From DASZVB01 sp035545855 (lineage in GTDB: Bacteria > Myxococcota_A > Polyangia > Polyangiales > Polyangiaceae): DNA of 64,000 bases. How positions within the stretch are numbered: position 1 is the first letter of the stretch; each line of letters starts with the position of its first letter. The stretch spans positions 37,939 to 101,938 of the forward strand of contig DASZXK010000082.1 of assembly GCA_035545855.1 (NCBI GenBank), given 5' to 3'. Below, in pieces: positions 17,012-25,756 of this stretch. A model generated the notes under the pieces. That model saw only the letters and a program-made list of their open reading frames with translations. It made no database searches and had not been told where the DNA came from. The translations under genes and the position numbers were made by a program.

Positions 17012-18694
17012 ATGCTCATCCTCCTCATCGTCCTGATCTTCGCGCTCGTCGGCGCGCCGGTGTTCGCCATCATGGCGGGAGCGACGCTCATCGCGTGGCA
17101 GACGACCGGCAGCGAAGCGCTCCAGCACGCCCGCTTCATCGCGCCCGACGTCCTCGACGAGCGCTTCGCGGGTTCCCCGATCCTCGTGACGGTGCCGCTC
17201 TTCACGTTCGTCGGCTACACGATGGCGCAGTCGAAGGCGCCGGAACGCATCGTGCGCGCCGCGAACGCGCTGTTCGGCTGGCTGCCCGGCGGTCTCGCGA
17301 TCGTGTGCATCATCGCGAGCGCCTTCTTCTGCACGCTCACCGGCGGCAGCGCCGTCACGATCGTCGCGGTCGGCGGCCTCCTGTACCCGGCGCTCCTCAA
17401 GAACGGGTACCCGAAGGACTACTCGCTCGGCGTCATCATGACGGGCGGCTCCCTCGGCCTCCTCCTCCCGCCGTCCCTCCCCATCCTCATCTACTCGCTC
17501 GTCGCGGGCATCGATTTCACGAAGGCGTTCAAGGCCGGCGTGGCCCCCGGCGTGTTCATGATCGCGCTCTTCGCGGCGCACGCGATGTGGGTCGGCGTGA
17601 AGCACGACATCCCCCGGACGAAGCCGAACCTGAAGGAGATGGCGTCGGCTCTCTGGGAGCTCAAGTGGGAGCTCTGCGTCCCCGTGCTCGTGCTCGGGAG
17701 CCTCGGCGTCGGCCTCGCGACCATCGACGAATCGGCCGCCCTCGCCGCGGTTTTCGTCACCTGCGTCGAGTTCCTCATCCACAAGCACCTGAAGCTGAAG
17801 GATCTGCCGCGCATCGTCGGCATCTCCTTCGCGCTCGCCGGCGCGCTCCTCCTCATCATGGCGATGGCCGTGGCGCTCACGAACTACCTCATCACGGAGG
17901 ACGCCCCGGCCCACGTGTTCGCCTGGATCACCAGCCTCGGCGTCACGAAGCGCTGGCACTTCCTCGTCGCCCGGAACTTCCTCATGTTCGCCATCGGCGC
18001 CGTGATGGAAGGCTTCAGCGCGATCCTCGTCGCGGTGCCGCTCCTCATTCCGTTCGGCGCGAAGTTCCTCTTCTCGCCGTTCCACCTGGCGATGATGTTC
18101 CTCCTGGATCTGGAGATCGCCTTCCTTTCCCCCCCGTTCGGCCAGAACCTCTTCGTGACGAGCTTCCGGTTCCGGAAGCCGATGACGTCCCTCTACCGGA
18201 TCGCGATGCCCTTCCTCGGCATCATGTTCGCGGGCCTGACCGTCATCATGCTCGTGCCGAAGATCTCCACGATCGCCGTCGAGGGCGACATCGCGAAGGA
18301 GCGAGCCGAGGCGCTCGCGCGCGGGGAACCGCCGCGCTCGGCGTGGCTCATGGAATGCGTGCAGGAGGACCGGAACAACCCGCTCCCTTGCACCGACGAG
18401 GACCGCGCGAAGTGGGGCCACCCGGACAACCCCGTGGAGCCCGAGCCCGCGGGCTCCGCGGCCGCCCCCGGTGGGGCTCCGTCCGCCGAGGCTGGCCATA
18501 CCGAGGAAGACGAGGCGCTGCTCGACGCGTTCCTCGCCGACGACAAGAAGCCCGGACCTGCCGGTTCGGCCGCGCCGGCTCCGAGCGGGCAGACGGAAGA
18601 GGACAAGGAGCTCGAGGAGCTCCTCGGCGACGACAAGAAGCCGGCAGCGGCCGGCTCGGCTGCCCCGGCGGGCAGCGCGCCGCCGAGCCACTGA
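17012..18694 (+). CDS. TRAP transporter large permease (DctM-type) with extended acidic/Ala-Pro tail
   Basis: 560 aa; typical DctM is about 430. Residues 1-425 have the DctM pattern of many membrane helices, beginning MLILLIVLIFALVGAPVFAI and containing GGSLGLLLPPSLPILIYS, the conserved LGxLIPPSxxxIxYG-like loop. The extra C-terminal region of over 100 residues is hydrophilic. It contains a duplicated unit: TEEDEALLDAFLADDKKP followed by AGSAAP, then TEEDKELEELLGDDKKP followed by AGSAAP. This tail should face one side of the inner membrane and may be a binding or tethering segment. Probably co-transcribed with the DctQ-type gene. A strong hairpin follows the stop. Confidence 0.88.
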   Translation: MLILLIVLIFALVGAPVFAIMAGATLIAWQTTGSEALQHARFIAPDVLDERFAGSPILVTVPLFTFVGYTMAQSKAPERIVRAANALFGWLPGGLAIVCIIASAFFCTLTGGSAVTIVAVGGLLYPALLKNGYPKDYSLGVIMTGGSLGLLLPPSLPILIYSLVAGIDFTKAFKAGVAPGVFMIALFAAHAMWVGVKHDIPRTKPNLKEMASALWELKWELCVPVLVLGSLGVGLATIDESAALAAVFVTCVEFLIHKHLKLKDLPRIVGISFALAGALLLIMAMAVALTNYLITEDAPAHVFAWITSLGVTKRWHFLVARNFLMFAIGAVMEGFSAILVAVPLLIPFGAKFLFSPFHLAMMFLLDLEIAFLSPPFGQNLFVTSFRFRKPMTSLYRIAMPFLGIMFAGLTVIMLVPKISTIAVEGDIAKERAEALARGEPPRSAWLMECVQEDRNNPLPCTDEDRAKWGHPDNPVEPEPAGSAAAPGGAPSAEAGHTEEDEALLDAFLADDKKPGPAGSAAPAPSGQTEEDKELEELLGDDKKPAAAGSAAPAGSAPPSH

Positions 18695-18725
18695 GGGCGG
18701 CGCCGCCGCGCCCCGAGGCCGCGGT

Positions 18726-18783
18726 CCCCCCGGGCAGGGGGGCACGCCTCCCGGAGGATGGTTCGTATGCAAACCATCCTCCG
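18726..18783 (+). terminator. Tandem hairpins after the TRAP operon
   Basis: A first hairpin has six C (18726-18731) and six G (18737-18742). A second has a 12-bp perfect stem, 18752-18763 with 18772-18783, around an 8-nt loop. There is no long T tract, as is usual in very GC-rich genomes. Probably transcription termination or 3'-end protection of the TRAP mRNA. Confidence 0.55.
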
Positions 18784-18958
18784 CGGCGCCGGGAGGGACG
18801 GACTTCCGCCGGATGGGTTGCGTGGAAATCCGGGGGCGACTCCTTCGTAAGCCGGCGAAAACGCAGGCGCGGTGACGACGTCTGTCGCGCCGGCGAGCGC
18901 GTCGTCTCGGCCGTGACGACCAGCCGAATCCCGGGCGGACGAAAAAGTCGAGGCGCCC

Positions 18959-18991
18959 GTCGATCCGGCCTCCGGACGATCGACTTACGGT
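18959..18991 (+). promoter_or_regulatory. Inverted repeat and -10-like element upstream of the YCII-ECF42 operon
   Basis: GTCGATC at 18959-18965 and GATCGAC at 18978-18984 form a 7-bp inverted repeat with a 12-bp spacer. TACGGT follows at 18986-18991, about 40 nt before the YCII start. This is a likely control region for the operon; whether the sigma factor reads its own promoter cannot be decided here. Confidence 0.4.
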
Positions 18992-19031
18992 GGGACGACG
19001 ACGTCCCCAATCGACGAGACGGAGAAGACCG

Positions 19032-19382
19032 ATGCAGTACCTGATGATGATCTACGAGAACGAGAAAGAGCGGGCGCCGAAGACCTCCGGGCAGGCCGAA
19101 ATGATGGCCGCGTACAAGGAGTTCACGGACAGCATCGTGAAGAGCGGCCACATGAAGGGCGGAAACGCGCTCCAGCCGACGTCCACGGCGACGACGGTGC
19201 GCGTCCGCGACGGGAAGACGCTCACGACGGACGGGCCGTTCGCCGAGACCCGGGAGCAGCTCGGCGGGTACTACCTGGTCGAGGCAAAGGATCTGGACGA
19301 GGCGATCAAGATCGCCGCACGGATCCCCTCCTCGAAGTGGGGCAGCATCGAAGTCCGCCCGGTCATGGTCTTCAACCAGTGA
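19032..19382 (+). CDS. YCII/DGPF-domain protein, partner of ECF42 sigma factor
   Basis: 116 aa. The ATG at 19032 has GGAG 7 nt upstream and starts the domain directly (MQYLMMIYENE); an upstream in-frame start adds only non-homologous Arg-rich residues. The motif TTDGPFAETREQLGGYYLVEA is the DGPF signature of the YCII-related family. YCII folds are ferredoxin-like small enzymes or binding proteins. DGPF genes occur next to ECF42 sigma factors across many phyla and are thought to be their targets or partners. The sigma gene starts 12 bp downstream, so the two form one operon. Confidence 0.92.
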   Translation: MQYLMMIYENEKERAPKTSGQAEMMAAYKEFTDSIVKSGHMKGGNALQPTSTATTVRVRDGKTLTTDGPFAETREQLGGYYLVEAKDLDEAIKIAARIPSSKWGSIEVRPVMVFNQ

Positions 19383-19394
19383 AGGCAGGGGCGA

Positions 19395-20699
19395 GTGCCC
19401 GAGCCTGACGACCTTCCGGGCTATGTTCCGGCCCGGAAGGTCATGGCTGAAGGTCGAGCGGCGGTCGAGGCGGTGTTCCGCGAAGAGCGGCGCCGAATCC
19501 TCGCGACGCTGATCCGCCTGCTCGGAGACTTCGACGTCGCGGAAGAGGCGCTCGCTCTCGCCTTCGAGGCGGCGCTCCTCCAGTGGCCGGAGGAGGGGAC
19601 GCCGCAAAACCCCCGGGCCTGGCTCATCCGCGCGGCACGGAACAAGGCCGTCGACCGAGGGCGCCACGAGGCCATCGTCCGCGAGCACCGAGAGGAAGAG
19701 CTCGCTCGCGGCGAAGGCGAGCCGCAGATCCCCGCGCCCGGAGACGCCCCGGAGGGCATCGTGGAAGACGACCAGCTCCGCCTGATCTTCACGTGCTGTC
19801 ACCCCGCGATCGCCCTCGAGGCGCAGGTCGCGCTCACCCTCCGGACGCTCGGCGGCCTCTCGACGGAAGAGATCGCTCGAGCGTTCCTCGTGCCTCCCGC
19901 GACGATGGCGCAGCGCCTCGTGCGAGCGAAGAACAAGATCCGGGAAGCGAAGATCCCGTACCGCGTCCCGGAAGAAGAAGACCTTCCCGATCGCCTCGCC
20001 GCCGTCCTCGCGGTCGTCTACCTGGTGTTCAACGAGGCGTACGCCGCGACCGCCGGAACGGAGCTCGTCCGGCGGGAGCTCGCCGAGGAGGCGATCCGTC
20101 TCGCGCGGCTGATCGCCGGCCTCCTGCCGAAGCGGGTCGAGCCGCCGTCCCTCCTCGCGCTCCTCCTTCTGCACGATTCGAGACGGTCCGCTCGCGTGAA
20201 CGCGGCCGGAGAGGTCGTCCTCCTCGAGGAACAGGATCGCTCGCTCTGGGATCAAGAACAGATCGCCGAGGGCCTCCTCACGCTGGAGCGCGCGCTCGCG
20301 GCGGGCGCTCACGACGCCTTCGCGATCCAGGCGGCGATCGCGGCGGTCCACGCGCGCGCTGCGCGAGCGTCGGAGACGGACTGGCGGCAGATCGCGGGCC
20401 TGTACCTCCGGCTCCGCGGACTGACGGATTCGCCGGTCGTCGCGCTGAACCACGCGGTCGCCGTCGCGATGGCGGAGGGCCCCGAGCTCGGGCTCGTCCT
20501 CCTGGACCAGCTCGCCGCGGAGGGGAAGCTCGCGGGGTATCACTTGCTGCCGGCGGCGCGCGCGTCGCTCCTCGTCCGGCTTCGCCGAACTCCGGAGGCG
20601 CTCGCGGCGTATCGAACCGCGCTCGGTCTCGTCGGGAACGACGCCGAGCGCCGCTTCCTCGAGCGGCGGGTCCGGGAGCTCGAGTCCGGCGTGAACTGA
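19395..20699 (+). CDS. ECF42-type RNA polymerase sigma factor
   Basis: 434 aa, much longer than an ordinary ECF sigma (about 190). Sigma-2 is seen in the first 100 residues (GDFDVAEEALALAFEAALLQWP; NPRAWLIRAARNKAVDRGR). Sigma-4 is at about 130-190 with TLRTLGGLSTEEIARAFLV, and FTCCHPA is a hallmark of the ECF42/SigJ-like group. The remaining half is helical and TPR-like, also typical of ECF42. No anti-sigma gene is adjacent. The GTG at 19395 keeps tight spacing to the YCII gene; the ATG at 19443 (MAEGRAAVEAV) fits the family N-terminus just as well and could be the real start. Confidence 0.92.
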   Translation: MPEPDDLPGYVPARKVMAEGRAAVEAVFREERRRILATLIRLLGDFDVAEEALALAFEAALLQWPEEGTPQNPRAWLIRAARNKAVDRGRHEAIVREHREEELARGEGEPQIPAPGDAPEGIVEDDQLRLIFTCCHPAIALEAQVALTLRTLGGLSTEEIARAFLVPPATMAQRLVRAKNKIREAKIPYRVPEEEDLPDRLAAVLAVVYLVFNEAYAATAGTELVRRELAEEAIRLARLIAGLLPKRVEPPSLLALLLLHDSRRSARVNAAGEVVLLEEQDRSLWDQEQIAEGLLTLERALAAGAHDAFAIQAAIAAVHARAARASETDWRQIAGLYLRLRGLTDSPVVALNHAVAVAMAEGPELGLVLLDQLAAEGKLAGYHLLPAARASLLVRLRRTPEALAAYRTALGLVGNDAERRFLERRVRELESGVN

Positions 20700-20754
20700 T
20701 CGGGCGGGGCCTCGTCGCTTGCGCCGCCCGGGCCGGGCGGGGTACGGGTTCCTC

Positions 20755-21279
20755 GTGAACGTCCTCGTGCGCCCCGCGACGGCCGCGGATCTCCCCGCGA
20801 CGCTCTCCATCTACAACGAGGACATCCCGACCACGACGAGCACGTGGCGCGAGACGCCCCAGACGCTCGCGGAGCGCGAGGAGTGGTTTTCGGCGCGCTC
20901 GGCGCGCGGCTTTCCGACGCTCGTCGCCGAGCTCTCCGGCGCGGTCGTCGGAGTCGCGGCGTTCGGGGACTTCCGGGACTCCGTCAGATGGACCGGCTAT
21001 CGCTTCGCCGTCGAGCACTCCGTGCACGTCACGGAATCGTGCTGGGGGAAGGGCATCGGTCGGAAGCTGATGGATGCGCTCTTCGACGCTGCACGAGAGA
21101 GGAACGTGCACGCCATGATCGGCGGCATCGACGGCGCGAACGTCCGCTCGCTCGCGTTCCACGAGCGCCTCGGTTTTCGCGAGGTTGCGCGCATGCCGGA
21201 GGTCGGTTTCAAGTTCGGCCGCTGGTGCGACCTCGTGCTCGTCGAGCGACTGATGGACGCACCGGGCGCGCCGCGCTGA
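20755..21279 (+). CDS. GNAT N-acetyltransferase, phosphinothricin acetyltransferase-like
   Basis: 174 aa from the GTG at 20755; an upstream TTG at 20719 is less likely because conserved sequence begins at VLVRPATAADL. IYN near the start, VAEL..VVGVA, EHSVHVTESCWGKGIGRKLM (acetyl-CoA-binding loop), NVRSLAFHERLGF and GFKFGRWCDLVLVER are all characteristic of the PPT/YncA-type branch. These enzymes acetylate phosphinothricin, methionine sulfone or similar amino-acid analogues. The gene follows the ECF42 gene by 55 bp on the same strand. Confidence 0.88.
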   Translation: MNVLVRPATAADLPATLSIYNEDIPTTTSTWRETPQTLAEREEWFSARSARGFPTLVAELSGAVVGVAAFGDFRDSVRWTGYRFAVEHSVHVTESCWGKGIGRKLMDALFDAARERNVHAMIGGIDGANVRSLAFHERLGFREVARMPEVGFKFGRWCDLVLVERLMDAPGAPR

Positions 21280-21326
21280 CTCCGTCTTCGGGGCGAATTT
21301 CTCGCGCGCCGTCCTCCGCGATCCTC

Positions 21327-21332
21327 TACCGT
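21327..21332 (+). promoter_or_regulatory. -10-like hexamer TACCGT 6 nt before the Tat lipoprotein start
   Basis: TACCGT is followed by 6 nt and the GTG at 21339. No Shine-Dalgarno is needed if transcription begins at the start codon. Confidence 0.4.
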
Positions 21333-21338
21333 AGGGGC

Positions 21339-24300
21339 GTGCAGACGCGACGTGAGTTCCTGGGAGCGGTGTCCGCCGCCGTCTCGGCGGGCGTGTTCGC
21401 AGCGTGCGGAAGCGACGACGCGAAGAGGTCCGTGTCTCGGGGCGGGGACGGCGGTCTCGACGGCGGAGCAGCCGATTCGGGGGCGGATTCGTCGGCCGAT
21501 GCCGGAGACGCCGGAAGCGCCGGAAATCGGCTCGAGATCTTGCGTCAGGCCCTGGCAGCGAGCCCCGATCACCTCCGCGCGCAGGCGGACGCGCTCGTTC
21601 GCGCCGGGGATGCGAAGGCGCTCTTCGAGTTCGTCCGGGACTCCGTCCGCGTATTGCCTCCGTTCGAGGCGCTCGAATCCATCGAGACCGCCGTTCGCCA
21701 CGGGACGGATGCCGTGCTCCGTTCGGGGGCAGGAACGCCCCGGGAACGTGCGGAGCTCCTCGCGTCCCTCCTCGGGCGCGCCGGGCACACGGCGAGCGTC
21801 GTTGCCGCGGATCCCGACGGCGCACTCGCCGCTTCGACGGCGCCGGCCACCGTCTTCACTCGCGCGGCGCACGCCGCGTTCGATCCGGCGCCGCTCCCCG
21901 CGTCGCTCGCCGCGACGGGATCCGTCCCGCCTCCCGCCTTGCTGGATCCCACCGGAACGGACGCGGACGCGCTCGCCGCGAAGCTCGAAGCGCTCCTCCC
22001 CACGCCCGATCCCCGCCTCTTCACGCTCCCGAGCTTCTACGGAATGCCGCTCGTCGCGCTCGAAGAGGGCGGGAAGACGACGTACCTGAACACGCTCCTC
22101 GCGGACGCCGTCTACGGCGAGGGAAACGCGACGAACATCCGTCCCGCGGCGGCGATGAACGCTCCTCGGTCCGTGAAGGTATCGCTCGGCGTGACGCGCG
22201 CGCGGGCCCCCTCCACGGTGGTCGAGCTCGTGTCCGAGACGTACACTTTCGCGGAGCTCGCCGGCACTCGTCTCCGCGTGTCCCCGCAGACGACGCTGCC
22301 TGCCCCGCTCTATCTCCGCGCGAAGCCCGGGGATCTGACGACGTTCGTCGCGTCGTTCTCGCTGTTCTCCGCGGCCGGGGCTCACGTGAAGACGACGGTC
22401 GGAAGCGCGCTCACGCCGTTCGGAGACGTCGCCGCGCCGCCCGCGTCCGGCGGAAGCGTGAACGGCGTTCCCGTCGCGAAGGGCGGGGACGTCTCGAAGG
22501 TCGCGTCCGTCTCCGTGTCCGCGAGCGCGCGAGGCTTCCCGGTCGTCGAGCTCGAGGTGGCGCCGAAAGACGCTTCGGGGAACGTCGTCCTCGGCCTTCC
22601 CGCGTCCGCGTTCGCGGTCGACGAGGGAGGGGACGCTCGCTCGGCCGTCGTTCGCGAAAATGGCGGGGCGCCGCGCGTCCTCGTTCTCTGGGACGGGACG
22701 GGGAGCCAGCCGGTGCCGACGGCGCCGCTCGGCATCGCGATCGGAAACGCCGTGCTCGCGGCGATGCCCGGCGCGACGCTCCAGGTGTCGCTCCTCACCG
22801 GGTCGCCTTCAGCGATCGGATACACGCTCACCACGGCCGCGGCCGTCGGTGCGGCCCTCGCGGGTCTCTCGGACGTCCAGTCGCTCGTCTTCGGCGGTCT
22901 CGTGGCCGGCCTCGCATCGGCGCCGACGCTCGTCCTCCTCTTCACGGACGGTGACGTGGAGCCGGACGCCGGGCTCCGCGCCCGCGCCCTCGCCGCGACG
23001 GCGGGCTGTCCCGTGGTCGTCGTGGGATGCGCGACCGGGAGCTCGGTCGTGATCCCCGAGCCGCTCCAGGCGATCGCGAACGCGAGCGGCGGCACGTACG
23101 TGGACGGCGGGGATCTGACGGATCCGACGGCCGCGACGACCGCGATCGGCACGGTCGCGGGGCGACGCTCGTCGGCGCCGTACCGGCTCGCTTACACGGC
23201 GCCGCTCGACGGCCCGACGACGCGCCACGTCCAGGTGAAAGTCGGCAAGGACGGCACGGCGGACTACACCGTGCCGCCGTCGCCTGCGCCGAGCTCGGAG
23301 CTCGTCGGAATCCATCTGCACGTCGAGATCGACGGAATCGCCGTGGACCGCACTCTCGCCGGCCTTCCCCCGGGCGCGGCCATCGCCGACGACACGGCGC
23401 TCGCCGCGGCGGCAGGGGACGTCCTGGGCGCTCTCCTCGGCTCGACGTGGATCACGTTCGAGGGGGCCGCCCCGACGCTCTCCGCGTGGCTCGACGACGC
23501 GCTCGGCGCCGCGATCGGCTACGAGCCCGTTCTCGCGAAGGCCGCCACGAACGACGTCACGGGCGCGTACGACGCGCTCGGCAAGGCGCCGGCCCGCCCG
23601 TTCCACTCTTCGCTCCTCGCCCACGCGCCGTTCCGGCCGGCGGCGAGCGGCGCCGTGGTCGAGAATCGACTCCGCGCGGTGCTCCACGCGTTTCGCCCCG
23701 ATCGGGCAGCCTCACGGACGGACCTCCTCCCCACGACGAGGTTCCAGTGCGTCGGAGAACCGGATCCGGCGAAGGCCTTCGGCGCGACGCTCCGCGCGAC
23801 CCTTCGTCTCGCACTCGCGGAACAGGGGATCGCCGCACGTTCCACGGTGAGCCTCCTCGCGGGAAAGACGCTCGCTCACGTGCCGTTCGGCAACGCCGCA
23901 GATACGGCGCTCCCGGCGGGGGTACCGGCGGCACGGCGCGCGGCCTTCCTCGAGCTCTTGAACCGCTACGCGGATACCGATCGCCTCGTCGCAGCGGACG
24001 GCTCCTCGCTCGCGTTCTTCGCCGTCGATCCGAGCGGGAGCGCGCTCGGGGTCCTGCCGGACGGCTCGGGTGGTGCGGTGGAAGACTGCAAGGAGCTCGT
24101 GGAGTTCATCAAGAACTCGATGGACGAGCTCCTCTCGCTCGTCGACGAGCTGGAGGCCGGGTGCGGCGGCACGGTCGTGGCGATCGCGGCCGTCGGAGAG
24201 GCCGCGGCGATCGCCGTCGCCGAGGCGGCGCTGTCCTTCACGGATCCGCTCCTCGACCCGAGCATCTGGAAACTCGGCCTCACCGTCCTTTGTGACCGGG

Positions 24301-24443
24301 CGAAGGACTTCGTTCCCGACCTCCTGCCGCTTCCGGAAGACGGTCTCGGCGGGCTCGCGAAGGACTACGTGAGCTCCGCAGTCGAGGACACCATCGACGA
24401 CTCGGACCTCTGCCGTGCAGCCGCGCCCTGCACGGCTGCATGA
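21339..24443 (+). CDS. Large Tat-exported lipoprotein with transglutaminase-like and VWA-like segments
   Basis: 1034 aa. The N-terminus VQTRREFLGAVSAAVSAG ends VFAAC: a twin-arginine motif with a lipobox (Cys23), so it folds before export and is then lipidated. After a Gly/Asp-rich linker, about residues 75-150 resemble the transglutaminase-like fold (LFEFVRDSVRVLPPFEA; RSGAGTPRERAELLASLLGRAG), but the position where that family carries its catalytic Cys reads GTPRERA, so it is probably inactive. The middle (about 440-600) resembles a VWA domain (RVLVLWDGTGS; TLVLLFTDGDV), with an incomplete metal site. The C-terminal 400 residues are unrecognised. Function unknown; perhaps a scaffold for protein contacts. 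Confidence 0.7.
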   Translation: MQTRREFLGAVSAAVSAGVFAACGSDDAKRSVSRGGDGGLDGGAADSGADSSADAGDAGSAGNRLEILRQALAASPDHLRAQADALVRAGDAKALFEFVRDSVRVLPPFEALESIETAVRHGTDAVLRSGAGTPRERAELLASLLGRAGHTASVVAADPDGALAASTAPATVFTRAAHAAFDPAPLPASLAATGSVPPPALLDPTGTDADALAAKLEALLPTPDPRLFTLPSFYGMPLVALEEGGKTTYLNTLLADAVYGEGNATNIRPAAAMNAPRSVKVSLGVTRARAPSTVVELVSETYTFAELAGTRLRVSPQTTLPAPLYLRAKPGDLTTFVASFSLFSAAGAHVKTTVGSALTPFGDVAAPPASGGSVNGVPVAKGGDVSKVASVSVSASARGFPVVELEVAPKDASGNVVLGLPASAFAVDEGGDARSAVVRENGGAPRVLVLWDGTGSQPVPTAPLGIAIGNAVLAAMPGATLQVSLLTGSPSAIGYTLTTAAAVGAALAGLSDVQSLVFGGLVAGLASAPTLVLLFTDGDVEPDAGLRARALAATAGCPVVVVGCATGSSVVIPEPLQAIANASGGTYVDGGDLTDPTAATTAIGTVAGRRSSAPYRLAYTAPLDGPTTRHVQVKVGKDGTADYTVPPSPAPSSELVGIHLHVEIDGIAVDRTLAGLPPGAAIADDTALAAAAGDVLGALLGSTWITFEGAAPTLSAWLDDALGAAIGYEPVLAKAATNDVTGAYDALGKAPARPFHSSLLAHAPFRPAASGAVVENRLRAVLHAFRPDRAASRTDLLPTTRFQCVGEPDPAKAFGATLRATLRLALAEQGIAARSTVSLLAGKTLAHVPFGNAADTALPAGVPAARRAAFLELLNRYADTDRLVAADGSSLAFFAVDPSGSALGVLPDGSGGAVEDCKELVEFIKNSMDELLSLVDELEAGCGGTVVAIAAVGEAAAIAVAEAALSFTDPLLDPSIWKLGLTVLCDRAKDFVPDLLPLPEDGLGGLAKDYVSSAVEDTIDDSDLCRAAAPCTAA

Positions 24444-24477
24444 CGGTCCCGGGCTCCCCGGCCCCGGGGCACCGCGT

Positions 24478-24483
24478 TAAGGT
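24478..24483 (+). promoter_or_regulatory. -10-like hexamer TAAGGT 6 nt before the thiolase start
   Basis: TAAGGT is followed by TTAAGG-context GC-rich bases and, 6 nt on, the ATG at 24490. It suggests the thiolase has its own, leaderless promoter. Confidence 0.4.
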
Positions 24484-24489
24484 TCGCGG

Positions 24490-25668
24490 ATGAAGGACGT
24501 TGCCGTCGTCTCCTACTGCCGGACTGGAATCGCGAAGGCCCAGCGCGGGGCGCTGAACCAGACGCACGGGATCGCCATGGGCGCGCACGTGCTCTCGGAA
24601 GCCGTGCGGCGCGCGGGCATCGAGTCGCGAGAGATCGAGGACGTCGTGATGGGCTGCGGCCTTCCGGAGGGAGCGACGGGCCACAACGTCGCCCGGAACG
24701 CCGCGCTCTGGGCCGGCTTCCCCGTCGAGGTCCCCGGCATCACCGTGAACCGCTACTGCGGCTCCGGCATCAGCGCGATCTCCATCGGCGCGAACCGCAT
24801 CGCGGCGGGCGAGGCGGACGTCGTCGTCGCGGGCGGGCTGGAGAGCATCAGCCTCGTCCAGTTCAACCTGAACCTGAACGGTTTCTTCTACGGACCCTTG
24901 CAAGAGAAGATGCCGAGTGTCTGGTGGTCGATGATCCAGACGGCGGATTTCGTCGCGGAGAAATACGGCATCAGCCGGGAGGCGCAGGACGAGTACTCGA
25001 ACATGAGCCAGGCGCGAGTCGCCGCCGCAGCCGCCGCCGGCAAGTTCGCGGAGGAGATCGTCCCGTTCCGCACGACGATGAAGGCCGTGGACAAGGCCAC
25101 GGGGCAGACGTCGGAGCGGGAGGTGACGCTCGACCGGGACGAAGGCCCCCGGCCGGACACGACCATCGAGAAGCTCGCCGCGCTCAGGCCCGTGAACGAA
25201 GGAGGCACCGTCACCGCCGGTAACTCGTCCCAGCTCTCCGACGGCGCCGCCGCGACGGTGCTCATGGACGCCGATCTCGCAGCGCGTCGTGGACTCCCGA
25301 TCCTCGGGCTCTTCCGCGGGATGCACGTCGCGGCCGTGGCGCCGGAGGAGATGAGCATCGCGATATCTCCGGCGATCCGAGGGCTCGAGCGGCGCCTCTC
25401 CGTCAGCGCGTCCGAGGTCGACCTCTGGGAGCTCCACGAGGCGTTCGCGGTGACCACCCTCTACAACCAGCGGGAGCTCGGCACGCCCTGGGACGTCACG
25501 AACGTGAACGGCGGCGCCATCCCTCTCGGGCACCCCTACGGCATGTCCGGCGTCCGCTACGTGGGGAGCACCCTCATGGAGCTTCGCCGGAGGAACGCGA
25601 AGCGTGCGATAGTCGGGGTATGTACGGCGGGAGGAATGGCGACGGCGGCGCTCCTCGAGCGACCCTGA
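24490..25668 (+). CDS. Acetyl-CoA C-acyltransferase (thiolase)
   Basis: 392 aa, standard length. The nucleophilic Cys90 lies in NRYCGSGISAI. The C-terminal GHPYGMSG holds His348, and CTAGGMATAALLE holds the proton-shuttling Cys378, so all catalytic residues are present. The ELHEAFA motif has His where most biosynthetic thiolases have Asn (NEAFA); HEAF is typical of the long-chain beta-oxidation branch (FadI/HADHB), so degradative function is favoured. It cleaves 3-ketoacyl-CoA with CoA, or runs in reverse, in the cytoplasm. It is preceded by its own -10-like element. Confidence 0.93.
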   Translation: MKDVAVVSYCRTGIAKAQRGALNQTHGIAMGAHVLSEAVRRAGIESREIEDVVMGCGLPEGATGHNVARNAALWAGFPVEVPGITVNRYCGSGISAISIGANRIAAGEADVVVAGGLESISLVQFNLNLNGFFYGPLQEKMPSVWWSMIQTADFVAEKYGISREAQDEYSNMSQARVAAAAAAGKFAEEIVPFRTTMKAVDKATGQTSEREVTLDRDEGPRPDTTIEKLAALRPVNEGGTVTAGNSSQLSDGAAATVLMDADLAARRGLPILGLFRGMHVAAVAPEEMSIAISPAIRGLERRLSVSASEVDLWELHEAFAVTTLYNQRELGTPWDVTNVNGGAIPLGHPYGMSGVRYVGSTLMELRRRNAKRAIVGVCTAGGMATAALLERP

Positions 25669-25756
25669 GTCGGTCCTCGGTTGCCGCTCTCGGTCCGCGA
25701 GGCCGAGCGCATCCTCGAGCGCCGCTTCTCGGGCGCGCAGGAATTCGCCTGAAGCC

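Larger units (their letters stand above)
18695..19031. other. 337-bp intergenic region with terminator hairpins and YCII/ECF42 promoter area
   Basis: The left part holds the two hairpins after the TRAP genes. The right part holds an inverted repeat at 18959-18984 and a -10-like TACGGT at 18986. No additional gene was recognised between them. Confidence 0.5.
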
